From NCBI GenBank assembly GCA_036251205.1, contig CP133958.1:186001-250000 (forward strand): a stretch of 64,000 nucleotides of DNA. The letters are read 5' to 3'. The DNA is from Orbaceae bacterium BiB. GTDB lineage: Bacteria; Pseudomonadota; Gammaproteobacteria; Enterobacterales; Orbaceae. The notes under the pieces were generated by a model. It did no database searches and was not told where the DNA came from. It was given only the letters and a program-made list of their open reading frames with translations. A program made the position numbers and the translations under genes. Each line of letters begins with the position of its first letter. Position 1 is the stretch's first letter. Below are positions 57,385-64,000 of this stretch, one piece after another.

Positions 57385-60300
57385 ATGTCAAAAAAACTTA
57401 GGCTTGGACTTGATGTCGGATCAACTACAGCTAAATGTGTTGTTTTAGATGAAAATGATAATTTTGTTTATACGAATTATGTTCGTCACAATACTTATAT
57501 TATACCGACAGTCATTCAGTTACTTGATGAGATAAAGCAACAAGAAGGCGATGATATTCTGCTTTCAGTCAAGGTTACTGGTTCAGCGGGAATGGGCATT
57601 TCAGAAAAAGCTGAAATAACTTTTATACAGGAAGTTGTTGCGGCTTCAGAAGTCGTGCAACAAAAATATCCTGAAGTGAGAACCCTAATCGATATTGGCG
57701 GAGAAGATAGCAAAATGATCTTCTTTTTTCCTGATCGTGCGCCTGATATTCGAATGAATGGGAGTTGTGCTGGGGGAACTGGGGCATTTATTGATCAAAT
57801 GGCAACATTGCTTAATGTGCCAGTACAAGAGTTTGATCAGCTAGCCAAAAATCATGATCATGTTTTCCCGATAGCCTCTCGTTGTGGCGTTTTTGCTAAA
57901 ACCGATGTTCAAAATCTAATTAGCCGAAATGTATCAAAAGAGAATATTGCTTATTCTGTTCTTCATGCTGTTTCAATTCAATTAGTTAATACCTTAGCTC
58001 GTGGTTATGATATTATCCCTAAAGTGATGCTAATCGGTGGTCCATTTTCCTTTATTCCTACATTAAATAATGCGACATTAAAAACCTTAAATTTGACAGA
58101 AGAGCAAAGCGTTAAAACGCCATATCCGACGCTGTTGTCCGCATGGGGGGCTGCAATTCATTTAATTGAACGCAGTGAATTGACAATTAATGATTTTATC
58201 AACCGTTTAAATCAATCTACTCAGATTAAAACTAATGAATCCTTTCGCTTAAAACCGCTATTTAATGAATCGCTCCGTTTTGATGATTGGAAAACTAAAC
58301 GTCGTTATATTGAAATTCCTCGAGTTAATTTAGTTGACTACCAAAAAAAATATGCTTTTTTAGGAATTGATAGTGGTTCGACCACTACTAAAATTACCTT
58401 AGTGAGTGAAGATGATGAACTGCTCTTTACTTATTATGCTCCAAATAATGGTCACTCTATTGCTGCTTTAATTAAAGGTCTAACTGTTTTAAAAGAAGAG
58501 ATTGAACAAAGTGGTACAACCATCGAAATCGTACGTACGGGTGTGACAGGGTATGGTGAAGAGTTATTAAAAGCGGCTTTTTCAATTGATGATGGATTAG
58601 TTGAAACAATGGCTCACTTTGCCGCAGCTAAACATATTGAGCCTAATGTGTCATTTATTATGGACATTGGCGGACAAGATATGAAAGCCATTTTTGTTGC
58701 TAATGGTGTGGTCAATAATATTGAGCTTAATGAGGCGTGTTCATCTGGATGTGGATCGTTTATCGAAACATTTGCTAAATCATTGAATTCCAATACTATC
58801 GACTTTGCTGATGCAGCATGCCACTCAAATAATCCATGTGATTTAGGTACCCGTTGTACCGTTTTTATGAATTCTAAAGTTAAGCAAGCGTTACGTGAAA
58901 ATGCCTCCGTTGGTGATATTTCCGCCGGGCTAGCTTTCTCGGTAATTAAAAATGCGATTCATAAAGTATTAAAGTTACATGACATGAGTAAATTGGGTTC
59001 AAATATTGTTGTGCAAGGAGGGACATTTAAAAACCCGGCAGTTTTTAGAGCGCTGGAACAACTGACTGGAGCGCAAATTTCTAGTTCTAATATTCCTGAA
59101 TTAATGGGCGCTTATGGCAGTGCCTTAGTGGCTAAAAATAACTATCTACAGCATCAACAGCCATCACAATTTATTGGTTTAGCCAATTTAACTAAAGCAC
59201 AAGAGAATCGAGCTAAAGAGTCACGTTGTAAAGGCTGTGAGAATAGCTGTGATATTATGATTTACCGTTTTGCCAACGGTCAACGCTACTATTCTGGTAA
59301 TAAATGTGAGCGTTTCTTAAGTAATAATCCTCATAAAGATAGTGACTCATTTAATATGTTCGACTATAAAAATGAGTTGCTTTTTACCCGTGCCAATCAT
59401 CAAGTTCCTGAAGCTAAAATTAATATCGGTATTCCTCGTATTCTTGGTCAATATGAAAATTTTCCTTTTTGGCATACTCTATTAACTGCCTGTGGAATTA
59501 ATGTCACACTATCGCCTTTTTCGACAATGAAAATTTATGAGAAAGGGGCCGGGACGGTGATGTCTGATAGTATCTGTTTCCCTGCAAAATTGGTCCATGG
59601 TCATATTGTTGAACTCGCCGAGCAAAAGGTCGATCGTATTTTTATGCCAATGGTTGTACTTGAGTCAGCTGAATTTGATAATTCAGTGAATAATTATAAC
59701 TGTCCGATTGTCAGTAGTTATTCCGAAGTCATGAATAGTGCGATTAATCCGGAATTAAAATATGGTATTGCATTTGATTATCCGGTGATTAATTTCACTG
59801 ATTTAAAATTACTGAAAAAGGGCTGTTTTGATTATTTAAAATCATTAGGAGTAACTAAAGCGCAATTTGAACAAGCTTTTGATAATGCTATCAAGGAACA
59901 GGCTCATTATAAAAAGCAGTTATATCAAAAAGCGAATGAAGTTATTCAAGCGGCTAAACAATCAGGACGTTACGTCTATATTCTTGCGGGTCGACCTTAT
60001 CACTCAGATAGTTTAATTAATCATAAAACCCCAGAAATTTTAAACGCATTAGGTTGTGATGTGATTACTGAGGATTCTGTTTTAGGGGGAATTAATGCTT
60101 TACCACCTGAACTACAAATCTGTTCACAGTGGAGTTATCCAAATAGACTATATGCTGCTGCATCTTTTGTAGCAAATCAGGCAAATAATATTCAATTTGT
60201 TCAACTCAATTCATTTGGCTGTGGGCCTGATGCGATTGTAACTGATGAGTGTAAAGCAATTTTAGAGGCAGCAGGTAAAACCTGTACGATTATTCGTGTT

Positions 60301-61659
60301 GATGAAATCACAGCAACGGGCTCAGTTCGGTTGCGTTTACGTTCAATAATTGAATCTATTCGAATGAATAGTCATCAGCCATTAATAACTAAAGCACGTA
60401 AATCTTCGGCGATTTTTAAAATTGAAGATAAAAAACGTCGAACTATTATTGCTCCGTTTATTTCAGAGTTTTATTCTCCAGTATTACCCGCTATCTTTGC
60501 ATTATCAGGCTATAAGTTGGAGGTTTTACCTAAACCTGATAAAAACTCAGTAGAGTGGGGACTTAAATATTGTAATAACGAGATTTGTTATCCGGCGACA
60601 ATTATTGTCGGTGATGTGATAAAAGCACTGCATTCTGGCCGATATCAGCGAGATGAGGTTGCTATCGGGATTACTCAAACAGGTGGACAGTGCCGAGCGA
60701 GCAGCTATTTGTCACTGATTAAAAAAGCCATGAGTAGTAGTGGTTTTGATGATATTCCGATTGTCTCACTCAGTGTTGATGACATGAAAGAAGATAATCA
60801 GCCAGGCTTTAAAATGAATTGGTTTAAGACGCTGCCTCCGACTTTCTTTTCGATGCTTTTTTCTGATTCTTTAGCAAAAATGTACTATGCGGTTTCGCCT
60901 AGAGAAGTTGTGAAAGGGCAAGCAGCTCAGGTTCGCGATGAGTATATTGGTAAATTACAAAAATTAATTCAGTTAAGACAAGGTAATAAAGCGATATTTA
61001 ATTTATTAGCTGAAGCTGTCGACAGTTTTAACAACATTAATACTCATAATAAGTCATGTCCACAAATTGGTATCGTGGGAGAAATTTATGTTAAATATAA
61101 TAGTTTTGGCAATCAAAATAGTATCGATTGGCTTGTTGAACAAGGTATTGAACCCGTTATTCCATCAATGCTTGAATTCTTTTCTCAAGTTTTTGTCAAC
61201 TATGACAGTAATATTAGTAACCATTTACTCAGAAAAAATTACCTATCTTATTTTTATTATTTTTTCGAGAAAATTACCGATAAATATATTAATAAAACGA
61301 ACAGTATTCTTAAAAATTTTAAATATTATCAACCATTCCATAATATTCGAGATATGGCCGCTAAGGCTGAAGAGATATTAAATCTAAGCAATCAATATGG
61401 TGAAGGTTGGCTAATTCCAGCGGGAATTATGACTTTTGCTGAGCAAGGTATTAATAATGTGATCAGTCTGCAACCATTTGGCTGTATTGCCAATCATGTT
61501 GTTTCTAAAGGTGTAGAGAAACGTATGAGAGATTTAAATCCAAAACTTAATTTGTTATATCTGGATTTTGATGATGGGGCTGGTGAGGTAAATGTACTTA
61601 ATCGTCTACATTTTATGGTTAGTTCATTAAAGTATAAACAGTTAGAACGTATTGTTTAG
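57385..61659 (+). CDS. Fused acyl-CoA dehydratase activase-like protein (1424 residues)
   Basis: A giant protein of the 2-hydroxyacyl-CoA dehydratase activase (BcrAD/BadFG) superfamily. Two ASKHA ATPase domains lie in tandem: about 5-265 (LGLDVGSTTAKCVVLD, NGSCAGGTGAF, IASRCGVFAKTD) and about 325-590 (LGIDSGSTTTKITLV, NEACSSGCGSF, GTRCTVFMNSKVK). Each has the two Cys that hold the shared [4Fe-4S] cluster. A Cys cluster follows (SRCKGCENSCDIMIYRF, then GNKCERF), then a DUF2229-like region and a dehydratase-subunit-like C-terminal half (PYHSDSLINHKTPEI, NNEICYPATIIVGD, QTGGQCRASSY). No dehydratase or acyl-CoA genes lie nearby. It is typical of strict anaerobes, so lateral gain is plausible. Substrate and partner are unknown. 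Confidence 0.88.
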   Translation: MSKKLRLGLDVGSTTAKCVVLDENDNFVYTNYVRHNTYIIPTVIQLLDEIKQQEGDDILLSVKVTGSAGMGISEKAEITFIQEVVAASEVVQQKYPEVRTLIDIGGEDSKMIFFFPDRAPDIRMNGSCAGGTGAFIDQMATLLNVPVQEFDQLAKNHDHVFPIASRCGVFAKTDVQNLISRNVSKENIAYSVLHAVSIQLVNTLARGYDIIPKVMLIGGPFSFIPTLNNATLKTLNLTEEQSVKTPYPTLLSAWGAAIHLIERSELTINDFINRLNQSTQIKTNESFRLKPLFNESLRFDDWKTKRRYIEIPRVNLVDYQKKYAFLGIDSGSTTTKITLVSEDDELLFTYYAPNNGHSIAALIKGLTVLKEEIEQSGTTIEIVRTGVTGYGEELLKAAFSIDDGLVETMAHFAAAKHIEPNVSFIMDIGGQDMKAIFVANGVVNNIELNEACSSGCGSFIETFAKSLNSNTIDFADAACHSNNPCDLGTRCTVFMNSKVKQALRENASVGDISAGLAFSVIKNAIHKVLKLHDMSKLGSNIVVQGGTFKNPAVFRALEQLTGAQISSSNIPELMGAYGSALVAKNNYLQHQQPSQFIGLANLTKAQENRAKESRCKGCENSCDIMIYRFANGQRYYSGNKCERFLSNNPHKDSDSFNMFDYKNELLFTRANHQVPEAKINIGIPRILGQYENFPFWHTLLTACGINVTLSPFSTMKIYEKGAGTVMSDSICFPAKLVHGHIVELAEQKVDRIFMPMVVLESAEFDNSVNNYNCPIVSSYSEVMNSAINPELKYGIAFDYPVINFTDLKLLKKGCFDYLKSLGVTKAQFEQAFDNAIKEQAHYKKQLYQKANEVIQAAKQSGRYVYILAGRPYHSDSLINHKTPEILNALGCDVITEDSVLGGINALPPELQICSQWSYPNRLYAAASFVANQANNIQFVQLNSFGCGPDAIVTDECKAILEAAGKTCTIIRVDEITATGSVRLRLRSIIESIRMNSHQPLITKARKSSAIFKIEDKKRRTIIAPFISEFYSPVLPAIFALSGYKLEVLPKPDKNSVEWGLKYCNNEICYPATIIVGDVIKALHSGRYQRDEVAIGITQTGGQCRASSYLSLIKKAMSSSGFDDIPIVSLSVDDMKEDNQPGFKMNWFKTLPPTFFSMLFSDSLAKMYYAVSPREVVKGQAAQVRDEYIGKLQKLIQLRQGNKAIFNLLAEAVDSFNNINTHNKSCPQIGIVGEIYVKYNSFGNQNSIDWLVEQGIEPVIPSMLEFFSQVFVNYDSNISNHLLRKNYLSYFYYFFEKITDKYINKTNSILKNFKYYQPFHNIRDMAAKAEEILNLSNQYGEGWLIPAGIMTFAEQGINNVISLQPFGCIANHVVSKGVEKRMRDLNPKLNLLYLDFDDGAGEVNVLNRLHFMVSSLKYKQLERIV

Positions 61660-61685
61660 TTTATTACTTAATGACAATGATAGTA

Positions 61686-61721
61686 TTAACCCTATTATGC
61701 TTGTTAGCATAATAGGGTTAA
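61686..61721. terminator. Terminator between the activase gene and ompW
   Basis: Perfect 15-bp inverted repeat TTAACCCTATTATGC / GCATAATAGGGTTAA with a 6-base loop, followed by GTTTTT. It lies between two convergent genes. Confidence 0.92.
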
Positions 61722-61771
61722 GTTTTTATGGCTAAGTCAAATTGGATTTGTCACTACTTAGGGAAGAGCAA

Positions 61772-62446
61772 TTAGAATCGATAACCAACACTGACCATTG
61801 CAACCCATGGATCAAGTTTATATTTTGCAGTAATTTTGTTATCACCTAAATAAGTTGTAGCATCAGTTTCAATATTGATATATCTAACTTGGGCATTGAT
61901 TAGCCAGTTATTATCGATTGAGTAGTCAGCTCCTACTTGTGCTGCCCAGCCCCATGAGGAGTCAAGATCAAGTCCGCGATCAAAACCAGCGTCTTTAGCT
62001 TCACCACTTAATTTTTCGTCAAAGAAGAAAGTATAGTTTATTCCAGCGCCAACATAAGGTTGAAATTTATTGTTTGAATCCAGTGGATACCAAACTAAGC
62101 TTAATGTTGGTGGAAGATGCTTAATTTTACCTAAGCTTTTACCTGATAATCCTGTTGAGTTTCCGCCACCTAACGATAATTTATGGCTAAATGGTGTTGC
62201 TGCTAGTAATTCGATCCCTAAATTATCTGTAACCATATACTGAAAGTTTAAGCCTAGTTGAGTATCATTATCAGCTTTAGCTTTAAGATCGGTTTTAGCT
62301 CCGTTAAGTTTTACTGCTTCACTATCATTTTTTGGATGAACATAGACTGCACCACCTCGAACAATAATATCATTCGCTTTATGTGCATAACTTGCTGTAC
62401 TTGTTAGCCCTAATGCCAGTGCGACTAATGTTAATTTAATTTTCAA
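61772..62446 (-). CDS. ompW: Outer membrane protein OmpW
   Basis: A 224-residue eight-stranded outer-membrane barrel. The signal peptide is cleaved after SYA (about residue 21), leaving HKANDIIVRGGAVYVHP. Typical OmpW motifs are seen: NFQYMVTDNLGIELLAATPF, KHLPPTLSLVWYPL, FQPYVGAGINYTFFFDE, and the final WVAMVSVGYRF with the C-terminal Phe of barrel proteins. The start is a TTG with a strong AAGGAG upstream. OmpW forms a small hydrophobic channel, often induced under anaerobiosis or stress. Confidence 0.95.
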   Translation of the reverse strand: MKIKLTLVALALGLTSTASYAHKANDIIVRGGAVYVHPKNDSEAVKLNGAKTDLKAKADNDTQLGLNFQYMVTDNLGIELLAATPFSHKLSLGGGNSTGLSGKSLGKIKHLPPTLSLVWYPLDSNNKFQPYVGAGINYTFFFDEKLSGEAKDAGFDRGLDLDSSWGWAAQVGADYSIDNNWLINAQVRYINIETDATTYLGDNKITAKYKLDPWVAMVSVGYRF

Positions 62447-62805
62447 TTTATTTTCTCCTTACTATTATTTTGTTCTTAGATTGAAATAAACACGGAAACT
62501 CAATGTTATGATTTACTTTATTTTAACAAAAGTAAATTGATATTTCTGTGGTTTTGATCAAAAAAAATAATAAATTAATTTTGTTAAAAAAATTATAGAA
62601 ATATTATGATATATAAATAGGATAATAGAATATTGTGTGATGCATTAATACATGCTCGTTTATGTGATAAGTAAAAGTCATTTTTTTAGTCGGTTTATAT
62701 CTAATTAGCATGTGCATTAAATTCAGAACTAGATATATATTGAAATTGATTATTGGCTGAGTTGCTTTGTAAACTATTATGTCGATATTTAACATTAGGA
62801 TAAAA
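62447..62805. other. Divergent intergenic region, AT-rich
   Basis: 359 bases between ompW and the lipoprotein gene. It must hold promoters for both, and is very AT-rich. I see no clear reading frame, RNA gene or operator here. Confidence 0.4.
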
Positions 62806-63294
62806 ATGAAAAAGTTATTACTGTTATTTGTTATTTTATTAAATGGATGTGGCGATAATAAAGTAACTCCCGAAATGCTTGTTGGTGAATGGAAGTGCGA
62901 TATTAAACTCGAGGGAGTGACGGATCTTGATTGGCTTTTTGATAGTATTAAAGACGCTGAATCTACAAAATCATCAATTGCTTATAAAATTGAGAATAAA
63001 AAATTATTCGAAAAGCCCGATGGGCAGAAAGATTGGATTTTTATAGATGAAAAGAATCTAAAGAACAGCGAAGATATTAACACTGATGAATCTGGTGATA
63101 CGACAAAAATAATAAGAAATGTAATCTATATATCAAATGATAATTTTAAAATGGAATATATTTATGAGTCTTCTATTAAGGATTATTATGAAATAGACGA
63201 TATTGCTGAGCTCGCTACTGATTATAAATTAATTCATAGAGGAGAACAGATTTCTAAAGGCAAGATAGAAACGAACTGTTTTAGAGTCAATTAA
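62806..63294 (+). CDS. Lipoprotein with MLxGEWxC motif (paralogue of 43389)
   Basis: A 162-residue lipoprotein: signal peptide KKLLLLFVILLNGC with the lipidated Cys at about residue 15, then KVTPEMLVGEWKCDIKL. The motif and the later VIYISNDNF segment match the shorter lipoprotein at 43389. The C-terminus continues to YKLIHRGEQISKG and ETNCFRVN, with one extra Cys. ATG at 62806 has AGGATA upstream; an in-frame ATG at 62779 gives an extended, less typical signal. Function unknown. Confidence 0.7.
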   Translation: MKKLLLLFVILLNGCGDNKVTPEMLVGEWKCDIKLEGVTDLDWLFDSIKDAESTKSSIAYKIENKKLFEKPDGQKDWIFIDEKNLKNSEDINTDESGDTTKIIRNVIYISNDNFKMEYIYESSIKDYYEIDDIAELATDYKLIHRGEQISKGKIETNCFRVN

Positions 63295-63453
63295 TTTAGT
63301 TGTAGTTTAAACTAGAGTTACTTAGACTTTGTCCTGTACTTTTCTCGTAAACGTTATAATCAAATGCCACAATCAGGTAAATCTAAAAAGTGATATTTTG
63401 ATAACATATCTTGTTAATTTTGTATAATCATTATCTTGAAACAAGGGGCTATC

Positions 63454-64000
63454 TTGAATATTTATACTTATCCTAAAAGTAGATCACTTCGCGTTCTCTG
63501 GACTCTTGAGGAGCTCGGCGCGACATATAACACAATAAGAGTAGACCTTATGAATAGTGTTTCCGGCGTTAAATCACCGCATCCTAATGGTAAGGTTCCT
63601 TTTCTAGAAGATGAGAATTGCTCTATTAGTGAAACATTGGCGATTTGTATTTACATATGTGATAAGTATGCTGATAAATTTTTATATCCGACAAACCCTG
63701 CAGAAAAAGCCCATGTTAATTCATGGATAAGTTTTGCTCTTACCGATTTGGAATCACCTGTTTGGAACTTGCTTAAACAAGTTTTGTTTACTCCAGACAA
63801 TCAGCGATTACCCCCTTTAATAAATTATTTTAAACATGAAGCAAGTCAAGTTATTTCTCGAATAAAATTTAATCCTGATTATACTTGGATTGCTGGGAAC
63901 AACTTTACTCTGGCTGATATTTTTATGTCTCATACATTATTATGGGCGAAAATATGTGGAGTAGAAATAAATAGTAATATTGATAAATATTTACTCAAAG
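63454..64000 (+). CDS. Glutathione S-transferase family protein (partial, runs off the window)
   Basis: The first 182 codons of a glutathione S-transferase-like protein. The N-terminal thioredoxin fold has IYTYPKSRSLRVLWTLEELG, the cis-Pro loop in GKVPFLED, and SISETLAICIYI (the glutathione-binding Ser/Glu region). The all-helical domain follows, with WIAGNNFTLADIFMSH, the N-capping box motif of the family. The start is a TTG with AAGGGG 5 bases upstream; the gene is cut by the window end. Confidence 0.85.
   Translation, partial: MNIYTYPKSRSLRVLWTLEELGATYNTIRVDLMNSVSGVKSPHPNGKVPFLEDENCSISETLAICIYICDKYADKFLYPTNPAEKAHVNSWISFALTDLESPVWNLLKQVLFTPDNQRLPPLINYFKHEASQVISRIKFNPDYTWIAGNNFTLADIFMSHTLLWAKICGVEINSNIDKYLLK

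Overview
The window is 64 kb of a very AT-rich gammaproteobacterial chromosome. Many proteins closely resemble Escherichia coli ones (FolB, MoeA, YchF, ZntB, TopB, YejK, Nfo, PepD, Gpt, FrsA, ProB/ProA, TrhP, YgiW, MdtK, RimO, SrmB, OmpW). The base composition, the mix of enterobacterial-type genes with anaerobe-type genes, and the heavy pseudogene load suggest an Orbaceae-like insect-gut bacterium (Gilliamella or Orbus relative). That placement is an inference from composition and gene style, not from a search.

Layout. 0.1-2.2 kb: folB, a metallo-beta-lactamase-fold hydrolase, a small lipoprotein and a half-size EamA transporter. 2.2-7.2 kb: a dicarboxylate/citrate locus on the minus strand (response regulator, broken sensor kinase, malic enzyme, 2-hydroxycarboxylate transporter with an amber codon). 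7.4-22.5 kb: housekeeping genes (moeA, ychF, a ferric-siderophore-reductase-like protein, acpH, zntB, topB, a MATE pump, yejK, nfo, a HIT-like protein), a pseudogenised ligB and a candidate small RNA between moeA and ychF. 22.8-25.5 kb: methionine ABC importer in the order metQ-metN-metI. 25.6-34.7 kb: regulators (TetR with a palindromic operator, Lrp/AsnC), two related periplasmic histidine phosphatases around a broken OprD-type porin, a truncated LicT/BglG antiterminator with an almost perfect RAT/terminator target, an orphan PotF-like binding protein, cutC, a frameshifted sugar-efflux transporter and a TPR protein. 34.8-43.1 kb: pepD, gpt, frsA, proB, proA, trhP. 43.2-51.9 kb: an eroded prophage ending near tRNA-Val(GAC). 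It holds an integrase C-terminus, phage early genes, a decayed cytosine methyltransferase, a YqaJ-like nuclease cut by an insertion sequence, two IS3-family elements (here IS-A and IS-B) and fragments of IS-A. 52-64 kb: mdtK, rimO, a 2-Cys peroxiredoxin, srmB, a 1424-residue fused acyl-CoA dehydratase activase, ompW, a lipoprotein and a glutathione S-transferase that runs off the window.

The strongest theme is gene decay. At least eight loci carry frameshifts, in-frame stops or deletions, and often a regulator or target site survives while its partner is lost. Examples are an intact response regulator beside a dead sensor kinase, and an intact RAT/terminator beside a truncated antiterminator and a broken porin. 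All three stop codons occur as lesions, so this is decay and not codon reassignment. The most unusual regulatory element is the LicT-type RAT plus terminator at 29308-29377. The least explained intact gene is the giant CoA-dehydratase-activase-like protein at 57385-61659. I found no clear new defence or CRISPR-like system.
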